Below, piece by piece: positions 24,117-33,806 of a stretch of DNA of 64,000 bases. The stretch lies in the NCBI RefSeq assembly GCF_000725345.1, contig NZ_CP008852.1, positions 3,340,001 through 3,404,000 of the forward strand, in the 5' to 3' direction. The DNA is from Pelosinus sp. UFO1 (GTDB lineage: Bacteria; Bacillota; Negativicutes; DSM-13327). The stretch's first letter is position 1; every line of letters begins with the position of its first letter. The translations under genes and the position numbers were made by a program. The notes beneath the pieces are model-generated. The model had not been told where the DNA came from. It saw nothing but the letters and a program-made list of their open reading frames with translations, and ran no database searches.

Positions 24117-25265
24117 TTAAGATTGTATATAGTAACTCTTTTCATTGTCTAATAGTGCTTGGTTCCAAAAAATTCCTACATCACTAAATTGCGGAGTAAT
24201 AGCCATCTTCCCGTTTGTGTCCATATAACCCCATTTGCCATTCTTCTTCACAGCTAAGAGCCCAAAGGATCCCCCCATAAGATCTGAAGAACTGTTAATT
24301 TCCGCTGGAACAACAAACTTCCCAGTTGTATCTATAACTCCCCATTTTCCTTGCATCTTTACTTTGGCAAAACCGCAAAAGAATCCGAGTTTTTCTTCAA
24401 GAAAAGAATTATTCGCTGGAAATCCAATTTCATCAAAGCGAAATGGTATTACTATTTTACCATTTGTATCAACAAACCCCCATTTATCATGTACATTTAC
24501 GGCAGCCAGTCCCTCATGAAATACGCTGGAAAAGTCATACTTAGTTGGTACAACCTCTTTTCCCGTTTGATCAATATATCCACGTTTCGTATTTTGCGGT
24601 AAAAGAGCATTATTAAATTCCGGGCCGCCAATACTCATTGTACCGGAACCATACCCTACAGCTGCAAAAAGTGAAAATGATGTTTTTTCGACTCTCACTT
24701 CTGCAATTCCGTTTTTAAATGGAAAAACCTGATCATAACCTGATGCTATCACATTACCTTTCCGATCTATGTAGCCAAATTTGTTACCGTTTTTTACTGT
24801 TGCAACGCCTTCTTGGAAACTGCTATTTACATCAGCAAATTGTTCCTTTATCACTAGAACTCCACTTCGGTCAATAAATCCATATTTCCCATTTACCTTT
24901 ACGACTGCTACTCCCTCGCTGAAACTATAAGCATCCTCAAAGTGAAATGGTATAATCACCTTACCGGTTTTATCAATATAGCCCCATTTCCCCTCGTTCT
25001 TAACTGGTGCCAGCCCTTCAGAAAATAAGCCGGCAGCCTTATATTTAGGTGAAATTACCATTTGATCACCAACTTGGTAATACCCCCACTTTCCCCCGCT
25101 CTTGACTAGAGCTAGATTTTCTTTTGGTCCCGACACTTCCTCAAATTCTACTGGAACGGCAACTTTTCCCTGCGCATCATAATATCCCCACTTCCCGTTA
25201 CGCTTTACCGTTGCAAATCCACCATCAAAGTTGCCCACATCAGCAAACTCTGCAGGAATCACCAT
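24117..25265 (-). CDS. WG-repeat protein, 5'-truncated or frameshifted
   Basis: 382 aa made of about nine WG (KWG) beta-hairpin repeats, each near 40 residues, with the pattern VKxxGKWGYxDxxGKxxIPxxFxxxxxF. Such proteins are often surface or periplasmic, but this one has no signal peptide. The same reading frame continues upstream to about 25370 with a further clear repeat (SFQEGLLAVRKESGWGFYN) and then meets adjacent stops with no ATG, GTG or TTG. The annotated ATG lies inside a repeat and lacks a ribosome binding site. The gene has therefore lost its 5' end or carries a frameshift near 25360. Function unknown. Confidence 0.7.
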   Translation of the reverse strand: MVIPAEFADVGNFDGGFATVKRNGKWGYYDAQGKVAVPVEFEEVSGPKENLALVKSGGKWGYYQVGDQMVISPKYKAAGLFSEGLAPVKNEGKWGYIDKTGKVIIPFHFEDAYSFSEGVAVVKVNGKYGFIDRSGVLVIKEQFADVNSSFQEGVATVKNGNKFGYIDRKGNVIASGYDQVFPFKNGIAEVRVEKTSFSLFAAVGYGSGTMSIGGPEFNNALLPQNTKRGYIDQTGKEVVPTKYDFSSVFHEGLAAVNVHDKWGFVDTNGKIVIPFRFDEIGFPANNSFLEEKLGFFCGFAKVKMQGKWGVIDTTGKFVVPAEINSSSDLMGGSFGLLAVKKNGKWGYMDTNGKMAITPQFSDVGIFWNQALLDNEKSYYIQS

Positions 25266-25507
25266 CTGGCCATTTTTGTTATAAAAACCCCAACCAGATT
25301 CTTTCCTTACTGCAAGGAGCCCTTCTTGGAATGATCTAATTTCTTTGCATTCCGCAGGAACTTTCTATCACAACCTAATCCGCATTCCTGGACTTGATAT
25401 TCGACTTCACCATCCTGGTAAACACTAAAATACTAGCCAAAAAACCATTTTATCAACTGATGTAACCCTTGAAGAAGACTACGGCTCTGTTAGTTCTTCC
25501 CCCCTCA

Positions 25508-27223
25508 TTATTCGATAATAAGCGGAACCAACTTTTGCTCATTTACTTTGATAAGTCCTTTATCCGTCAATTTCAATTCCTGGCTGACAGGCAACGACAA
25601 CGTACTTATGGACATAATGCTGTTTGTATGCTCATATCCCAAGTGTTGCAGGGCCTTTTTAACACCTGCCATTTCTTTCCCCAGTTCGGCCAATGGCTTA
25701 TCAGACAAGATACCAGCTATGGGAAGATCGGCTTTTCCTATCACTGCATCATTTTCTACCACATAGTAGCCACCTTGTCTTTCAATGACACAATTGGCTG
25801 CTTTTAGCATATCTTTATGATTCTTGCCTAGTACCAGCAAATTGTGATGATCATGAGCATAGGTCGTAGCCACCGCACCGTGCTTGATGACATCACCGCC
25901 GACCAGTCCAAAGCCCATATTTCGATTTTTCCCGTGTCTTTCCAGGACTACAGCCAAACAGCAGGAGGTACTTTCCCAATCCAGCACATGATTGCGCACC
26001 GGAATTTCGAAGAACTCCTCTTTAGTAAAAGTGGTACCGGAACTAACTATCATAACACGACAAGTAACTAGGCCGTCAGCTTTGTCTGTTTTTATGGTAA
26101 AACAGTCCTCTGTTAGCAAGGGTAACTGGACGCTTTTATAAAAGTGGGGTGGAAAGGAATGATCAACTTTTTCCTCAACTGCCACTTCCCCTTGATTAAA
26201 TACTTCCTGTCCCTTTTTAAAAGTTCGGCAAATATTAAAATCCTGTAGATTGTCTAATAAAACAAAATCCGCAATTTTCCCCGGAGCAATGCTTCCCCGG
26301 TCTTTTAGTCCCATCCTTTGAGCAGGGGTGAATGTTGCAGCGTAAATGGCATTTTCAGGCTTCATGCCTAGGGCAATGGCCTTTTTTACAAGAACATTTA
26401 AGTGTCCTCTTTGGACTAAGGAATCGGGCATCACGTCATCGGTTACAAAGGCAAAATGTTCATAGAGCCTATGTTCCATCAGATAATCAACAATTTCTTG
26501 TTTCAGGGATTTTTCCTGGATTTCAACAAACATACCATTTGCGATTCTCTCTTTGAGTCCTGCCACCGTCTGCTCGGTATGATCAGAATCGACTCCGGCG
26601 AATATAAACCTAGACAATTCTAGCCCGACAAGCCGCGGACAGTGGCCCTCTATGGCTAAATGGGGCTTGGTTTTTTTTACATGCTGAATGAATTGATTAC
26701 TTTTTGAATCTTGTTTATACACAACATCTACATAATTCATCACTTCACCCAGACAAATTACACCATCCATGTCCAGCATTTCCTGCAAATCTTCAAAGGC
26801 AATCTCTCTGCCACTTGTTTCCAATTCAGGACTGGTGGAAGGAACAGAACTGGGGATGGCAATCAGCACATCTACAGGGCAGTCCTTGGCAGCGTCTATC
26901 ATGGCTTTAATTCCTTCCAAACCAAAGACATTGCCCATCTCGTGCGGCTCGGCCACAATAGTAGTTACGCCATTTTTGGCCATTGCCTGAGAGAATGTCA
27001 ACGGTGCCGCCATGGAACTTTCGATATGCATGTGAATATCAATCAACCCTGGAATTACATACTTTCCTTGTCCATCGATGATTTTCTCAGGCTGGAATAT
27101 ATCAGTTTCTTCTGTGCCAATGTAAAGAAACTTTCCATCTAGTATGGCAATATCACCAGAGACAAATTGTTTAAAATACGCATTAAAAATCCGCGCATTT
27201 TTTAGCAATAAATTAATTTTCAT
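25508..27223 (-). CDS. ade: Adenine deaminase
   Basis: 571-aa amidohydrolase converting adenine to hypoxanthine and ammonia, of the bacterial Ade type (B. subtilis AdeC). Metal-binding motifs: GLIDIHMHIESS (about 59-70), AEPHEMGNVFG (about 90-100), the EGHCPRL histidine near 193 and FVTDDVMPDS near 276. The length is normal. It lies 21 bases behind a purine permease gene, so uptake and deamination of adenine are coupled. A GGAGAGCCTCG site precedes the ATG. Confidence 0.93.
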   Translation of the reverse strand: MKINLLLKNARIFNAYFKQFVSGDIAILDGKFLYIGTEETDIFQPEKIIDGQGKYVIPGLIDIHMHIESSMAAPLTFSQAMAKNGVTTIVAEPHEMGNVFGLEGIKAMIDAAKDCPVDVLIAIPSSVPSTSPELETSGREIAFEDLQEMLDMDGVICLGEVMNYVDVVYKQDSKSNQFIQHVKKTKPHLAIEGHCPRLVGLELSRFIFAGVDSDHTEQTVAGLKERIANGMFVEIQEKSLKQEIVDYLMEHRLYEHFAFVTDDVMPDSLVQRGHLNVLVKKAIALGMKPENAIYAATFTPAQRMGLKDRGSIAPGKIADFVLLDNLQDFNICRTFKKGQEVFNQGEVAVEEKVDHSFPPHFYKSVQLPLLTEDCFTIKTDKADGLVTCRVMIVSSGTTFTKEEFFEIPVRNHVLDWESTSCCLAVVLERHGKNRNMGFGLVGGDVIKHGAVATTYAHDHHNLLVLGKNHKDMLKAANCVIERQGGYYVVENDAVIGKADLPIAGILSDKPLAELGKEMAGVKKALQHLGYEHTNSIMSISTLSLPVSQELKLTDKGLIKVNEQKLVPLIIE

Positions 27224-27244
27224 TCGAGGCTCTCCTTCTTACAC

Positions 27245-28573
27245 CTATTTCATACTGGTCAGCGAATAGAAATAATACATCAGCACCAAACTTAACAGGT
27301 AGTGCCCATAAACCAATTCTTTAGAACGACCGGCAGCTACCTTCATAATGATATAAGCGATAAACGCCGCTGAAATTCCATTGCCAATGTTAAAGGTGAA
27401 TACGGTAAGAGCAATACACAGAAAAGCCGGGATATACTCGGTAATATCGTTATAGTCAAGATTGCGCAATCCGCTCAACATGCTCATTCCCACATATACC
27501 AGAATGGGAGCTGTCGCCGCTGCCGGGATCATCAAAGCCACAGGAGTAATAAATAATACCAGTAGAAAGGCAATAGCAGTCGTAATAGCCGTCAATCCAG
27601 TGCGTCCGCCAGCTTCAACGCCCGCACCGGATTCGAGGTAAGTAATTAATACCGGAATGGTGACGAATGAACCTAATGTAGCGGCAATGGAATCTACCAA
27701 AAATACCCGGTTTAACCCTGGAAGATCACCGTTCTTATCTAAAAAACCTGCTTTACTGCCAACCCCAAGGGCTGTACCCATGCTGGAAAAGAAATCAGGC
27801 AGAAAGAAGGCAAATAAGAAGGGTATATATTTCACATCAAGAGCACCCACAATATCAAAACGGAAAATTACATCACTTATGCCGGCAGGCATACTAAAAA
27901 ACGCAGTAGGAATTTTGGTAACTCCTAAAGGAATTCCGATTAAAGTCGCCAGCAAAATGGTAATTAATGCGCTGCCGCGAATTTTGCGTGCCTCTAAGAT
28001 CAATAGAATGACGAAGCCAATCACAGCCAAAATAACAACAGGTTGGGCAAGATTATCGAAAGACAATGCAGTTTTTTTCGCATCGGCAGCAATAATATGA
28101 GCATTGCGCAAGCCAAGCACACAAATAAATAAGCCTACTCCAGCACTAATAGAAATCTTGATTCCCTTAGGAATAATGGCAGTAATAAAATCTCGAATAC
28201 CAAATATGGTAACAATTATAAATAATAGACCACTAAGAAAAACAATGCCGCTGGCCACTTCCACAGGCACTTTCTGCAATTGAACAAGGGTAATCGAAAA
28301 AATAGCCACACTCCCCATGCCAGGCGCTAAAACAAAGGGCCTGTTAGTATACAGCCCCATGGCAACCGTGGTCACAAAAACCATCATCACCATTGCTGTA
28401 AGGATCTGCCCTGTCGGTAGCCCTGCTTCTCCCATCAATTTCGGAACCACTGCCAATGAATAGGCCATGGTAGCAAATGTTGTAATGCCAGCAATAATTT
28501 CCGTTGTAACATTGGTACCAAGTTCCTTCAGTTTAAATTGTTGTTCAAATACTTTACCGAATCCATTGTCCAT
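27245..28573 (-). CDS. NCS2-family purine permease (guanine/hypoxanthine/adenine type)
   Basis: 442-aa membrane protein of the AzgA-like branch. Signatures: TTEIIAGITTFATMAYSLAVVP near residues 21-42, LAPGMGSVAIFS near 82-93 and SGAGVEAGGRTGLTAI near 315-330. It is a proton symporter for purine bases. In many relatives the first motif reads LAPGMGLNA; here it reads GMGSVA. It is co-transcribed with ade, so adenine or hypoxanthine is the probable substrate. No purine riboswitch was found upstream; a hairpin of unknown type lies at 28628-28658. Confidence 0.87.
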   Translation of the reverse strand: MDNGFGKVFEQQFKLKELGTNVTTEIIAGITTFATMAYSLAVVPKLMGEAGLPTGQILTAMVMMVFVTTVAMGLYTNRPFVLAPGMGSVAIFSITLVQLQKVPVEVASGIVFLSGLLFIIVTIFGIRDFITAIIPKGIKISISAGVGLFICVLGLRNAHIIAADAKKTALSFDNLAQPVVILAVIGFVILLILEARKIRGSALITILLATLIGIPLGVTKIPTAFFSMPAGISDVIFRFDIVGALDVKYIPFLFAFFLPDFFSSMGTALGVGSKAGFLDKNGDLPGLNRVFLVDSIAATLGSFVTIPVLITYLESGAGVEAGGRTGLTAITTAIAFLLVLFITPVALMIPAAATAPILVYVGMSMLSGLRNLDYNDITEYIPAFLCIALTVFTFNIGNGISAAFIAYIIMKVAAGRSKELVYGHYLLSLVLMYYFYSLTSMK

Positions 28574-28627
28574 TATATCTGCCTCACATTTCTTGAATTA
28601 TCTTTTACGTTTTCCCGTTGTTATTTC

Positions 28628-28658
28628 GAGTCAGGTGACGGTTCTTCGACTCGAACCC
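28628..28658 (-). promoter_or_regulatory. Hairpin in the leader of the purine permease operon
   Basis: Minus strand TTCGAGTC and GACTCGAA flank GAAGAACCGTCACCT; an alternative pairing GGTTC/GAACC is also possible. The two mutually exclusive stems 55-85 bases before the start codon could be regulatory. It does not match the purine riboswitch consensus that I know. Confidence 0.35.
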
Positions 28659-28946
28659 GCCACATACTCATAGTTTTTCTTTGTAAAATATAATACCTTT
28701 AACACTTTATTTACCTTTAAACACAAAAATCCTGCAAAACTTATCTACCTTTGGGAAATCTCCGGAATCAGTATAAGCCGGCCCTCTATTATTTGTTTCC
28801 TGCTGCATTAAGAAAAGCCTGTCCTTTGCAGGAAAAATATTGGATACTGTAGAAAGAATAGCAAAAATGCAAATTTTTCCCATTACATAGATATACTTCA
28901 GTGAATGGCAAGAAGTAGCGTCATCTTTGAGTGAAAGGGTGAGAAC

Positions 28947-29043
28947 TTGTCGAATCTAATCGAAGAATATATCGTGAAGCTCAAGGCGGCGGATAGTCAG
29001 CTAGAGCAAATAATCAACCTGCGTCAGGAAGCGGAGCCACAAG
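28947..29043 (+). pseudogene. Small reading frame cut off by the MITE
   Basis: A TTG start with AAAGGGTGAGAA upstream begins 32 codons of a charged, helical sequence (SNLIEEYIVKLKAADSQLEQ and on). The frame then runs into the left inverted repeat of the MITE at 29044. It looks like the start of a gene disrupted by insertion, but no continuation is seen on the far side. The family is not recognised. Confidence 0.4.
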
Positions 29044-29291
29044 TGTCAAGGGGACGGGGTTATCGACATCTTAGTCAAGCTTTTAAAACAATACCTCTAT
29101 TAATACCCGTAAGTCTTTCAATTTGTCGAATCGATAAATTATACTTCTGTTTTAGCTTTCTTAAGTATGTATTTCTTATTAGAGTAATTCCGCTTTCACT
29201 TTTCTTTCTAGCCGTTCGTGGCATACATTCCACCCCCAAGATCATCTTACTTTGGTATAATTTAGTTGTCAATAACCCCGTCCCCTTGACA
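29044..29291. mobile_element. MITE derived from a REP-associated (RAYT / IS200-like) transposase element
   Basis: A 248-base element bounded by 25-base inverted repeats, TGTCAAGGGGACGGGGTTAT ending in [T/C]GACA, that differ at one position (29044-29068 and 29267-29291). It encloses an internally deleted Y1-transposase remnant. No target duplication is visible, as expected for this family. Confidence 0.85.
29075..29224 (-). pseudogene. Internally deleted REP-associated tyrosine transposase
   Basis: 49 codons from an ATG preceded by GGGGGTGG. The first 13 residues, MPRTARKKSESGI, are the typical beginning of Y1/RAYT transposases. They are joined directly to a C-terminal tail (YLRKLKQKYNLSIRQIERL then TGINRG), the helix-turn-helix end of the same family. 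The catalytic HUH and tyrosine core is missing, so the product cannot catalyse transposition. It fills the MITE between its inverted repeats. Confidence 0.8.
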
Positions 29292-29303
29292 TCCCGTTGA
29301 TAA

Positions 29304-29368
29304 TTTTTTCGTCTGCCAAAAGGTATATGTTTTAACATTTTTTATTATATTTATATATTTTTTACAAA
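29304..29368. repeat. 65-base direct repeat, copy 2
   Basis: Partner of 23977-24043, same orientation. It sits between the MITE and the metY terminator. Confidence 0.92.
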
Positions 29369-29380
29369 TTTCATCGCCAA

Positions 29381-29443
29381 ATAGTAAAAGGCTACAACTA
29401 TGATATCCTCTACTGATATCATAGTTGCAGCCCTTTTTACTAT
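29381..29443. terminator. Terminator hairpin downstream of metY
   Basis: Long arms (core GCTACAACTATGATATC) with ATAGTAAAA outer pairing, 42 bases past the metY stop. The T-run is best on the plus strand. Confidence 0.7.
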
Positions 29444-29484
29444 ATTGTTTTATTTTATAAGGAGGTTACCTCAAGCCTTACAGT

Positions 29485-31942
<2,458 letters not shown>

Positions 31943-31975
31943 CCATATACCCTCTCCTCACCATCTCAAATATAT

Positions 31976-32120
31976 AAAAAACCCCTCTTATAAATAAGAA
32001 GGGTTTTTTATATAGTAAACCTTCTTATCTCCCAGGATTGCTCCTGCTGGAATTAGCACCACTGCATTACTGCCGGTTGCTGGGTGTCATTGGGCCAGTC
32101 CCTCCACCACTCTGGATAAG
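31976..32120 (-). promoter_or_regulatory. SAM-I riboswitch (S-box) of metXY
   Basis: The aptamer runs 32120 to 32024 on the minus strand: CTTATCCAGAGTGGTGGAGG, GACTGGCCC, ATGACACCCAGCAACC, GTGGTGCTAATTCC, GCAGGA and a closing GATAAG. The terminator (AAAACCC...GGGGTTTTTT) is at 31976-32009. High S-adenosylmethionine stops transcription before metX. Confidence 0.97.
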
Positions 32121-32161
32121 ATTCAAATATTTAGTTGTAACGTTGTAAACCTAATGTTGTT

Positions 32162-32190
32162 ACTATATCATGAAGTATCCCTAATAGCAA
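32162..32190 (-). promoter_or_regulatory. Sigma-A promoter of metXY
   Basis: Minus strand TTGCTA, 17-base spacer, TATAGT, about 40 bases ahead of the riboswitch. Confidence 0.65.
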
Positions 32191-32314
32191 TACTTATGAT
32201 TTGTTTCATTGGTGATTTCGTAAAATGTTTTTGCAATATTTGGCATTCATACTATCTTTTTATATCCCTGTTGTATTCATTACAGAAAATGTCTAATGTG
32301 TATTCCCTTCTCTT

Positions 32315-32346
32315 AAAGTGAAACTGTACTAGTACAGTTTCACTTT
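32315..32346. promoter_or_regulatory. 32-base perfect palindrome upstream of the GH4 gene
   Basis: AAAGTGAAACTGTA, CTAG, TACAGTTTCACTTT: perfect to the last base. It lies 82 bases before the GH4 start codon, without a strong T-run. It may be an operator or a weak terminator. The rest of the 32121-32427 gap holds only the metXY promoter and AT-rich sequence. Confidence 0.6.
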
Positions 32347-32427
32347 ATCCTAATTGCGCTCCTTCTTTTAGAACTATATGATTATTTTATAGAGATAAAA
32401 ATTCCAAGTGTATTAGGAGGTTTTATT

Positions 32428-33744
32428 ATGAAGGGGTTAAAAATTGTGACAATCGGTGGTGGCTCAAGTTATACACCGGAGATTATTGAAGGATTTATAA
32501 AAAGATATGATGAACTGCCCGTTCACGAACTGTGGTTAGTAGATATTGAAGCAGGCAAAGAAAAATTAAGAATTGTAAGTGATCTTGCCAAAAGAATGGT
32601 CCAAAAATCCGGGGTACCAATGGAAATACACACGACTCTAGATAGAAGAGAGGCTCTGCCCAATGCCGATTTCGTAACGACACAATTTCGCGTAGGGCTC
32701 TTAGATGCAAGGATAAAGGATGAAAGAATTCCATTAAGCCATGGTTATATTGGACAAGAAACCAATGGTGCCGGAGGAATGTTTAAGGCACTGCGAACCA
32801 TTCCAGTCATACTTGAAATTGATAAAGATATGGCAGAATTATGCCCGAATGCTTGGCTAATTAACTTTACCAATCCCTCAGGAATGATCACGGAAGCCGT
32901 ACTGAGATATGGGGCAAATAAGAAGGTCATTGGCTTATGTAATGTACCTATTGGAATGGAAATGGCAATAGCCAAACTATTTGATGTTGACCACAATAGA
33001 ATAAGAATTGACTTTGCCGGTTTGAATCATATGGTATTTGGTTTAAATGCATATTTAGATGGTGAGAACATCACCAAATCAGTGCTTGATAATATTGCTG
33101 CTGGCAAGATGCCGAGTACTGTAAAAAATGTTATCAATATTAATTGGATACCCGAATTTGTACTAGGATTAGATATTATACCTTGCCCCTATCACAGATA
33201 CTATTTCAAAAAATATGAAATGTTGGAAAAAGAATTAGAAGAGTTTGCCAAAGGGGAAACTAGAGCTGAAATAGTAAAAAAACTGGAGGATGATCTTTTC
33301 GAATTGTATAAAGATCCGAGTTTGGACATAAAGCCACCACAATTAGAACAACGTGGTGGAGCCTATTATAGCGATGCAGCCTGTAGATTGATAAACTCAA
33401 TATATAATGACAAGGGTGATATTCAGCCAGTAGATACGAGAAATAATGGTGCAATTGCCGGAATTTCGCCTGACTCGATTGTGGAAGTAAGCTGTGTGAT
33501 CACTAAAGATGGTCCTCAACCAATTGCTATCGGTGAGCTACCCATACAAGTAAACGGCTTAGTACAACAGATTAAGTCTTTCGAAAGAGTAGTCATTGAG
33601 GCAGCTGTTACTGGCGACTATAATAAAGCGTTATTAGCTATGACAATGAACCCGTTGGTCGCTTCTGATAAAATGGCTAAAGTTTTATTTGATGAAATGT
33701 TAGAAGCTCACAAAGAATATCTCCCCCAATTCAAAAGCTTATAA
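32428..33744 (+). CDS. GH4 6-phospho-beta-glucosidase
   Basis: 438 aa, NAD- and metal-dependent glycosidase family 4. The N-terminal Rossmann loop is IGGGSSYTPE (9-18). Metal and catalytic residues typical of GH4: NP in INFTNPSG (149-150), C171 in GLCNVP and H201 in GLNHM. GH4 enzymes cleave 6-phosphoglycosides made by PTS uptake by an oxidation-elimination mechanism. CNVP and the overall pattern point to 6-phospho-beta-glucosidase (LicH/CelF type) rather than alpha-galactosidase. AGGAGG precedes the ATG. No PTS gene is linked, and the palindrome at 32315-32346 may regulate it. Confidence 0.88.
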   Translation: MKGLKIVTIGGGSSYTPEIIEGFIKRYDELPVHELWLVDIEAGKEKLRIVSDLAKRMVQKSGVPMEIHTTLDRREALPNADFVTTQFRVGLLDARIKDERIPLSHGYIGQETNGAGGMFKALRTIPVILEIDKDMAELCPNAWLINFTNPSGMITEAVLRYGANKKVIGLCNVPIGMEMAIAKLFDVDHNRIRIDFAGLNHMVFGLNAYLDGENITKSVLDNIAAGKMPSTVKNVININWIPEFVLGLDIIPCPYHRYYFKKYEMLEKELEEFAKGETRAEIVKKLEDDLFELYKDPSLDIKPPQLEQRGGAYYSDAACRLINSIYNDKGDIQPVDTRNNGAIAGISPDSIVEVSCVITKDGPQPIAIGELPIQVNGLVQQIKSFERVVIEAAVTGDYNKALLAMTMNPLVASDKMAKVLFDEMLEAHKEYLPQFKSL

Positions 33745-33754
33745 TAGCAAAAAA

Positions 33755-33791
33755 CAACGCCAGATCCGAAGGAATGATCTGGCGTCATTTT
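33755..33791. terminator. Bidirectional terminator between the GH4 gene and pepF
   Basis: Arms ACGCCAGATC and GATCTGGCGT around a short loop, with A-rich and T-rich flanks, between two convergent genes. Confidence 0.82.
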
Positions 33792-33806
33792 AGTTAAATT
33801 AAGATA

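Noticed and set aside
27657-28100. 147-codon plus-strand frame opposite the purine permease
   Set aside because: Antisense shadow; no ribosome binding site or recognisable motif.
28636-28650. GGTTCGAGTC resembling a tRNA T-arm
   Set aside because: No acceptor, D or anticodon arms can be built around it; it is part of a simple hairpin.
28574-28940. Purine riboswitch upstream of the permease-ade operon
   Set aside because: The conserved loop sequences of the guanine/adenine aptamer are absent.
29075-29338. 87-codon minus-strand frame (MLKHIPFGRR start) covering the MITE
   Set aside because: It begins within the 65-base direct repeat and reads through the inverted repeat; only the inner 49-codon transposase remnant with its own ribosome binding site is supported.
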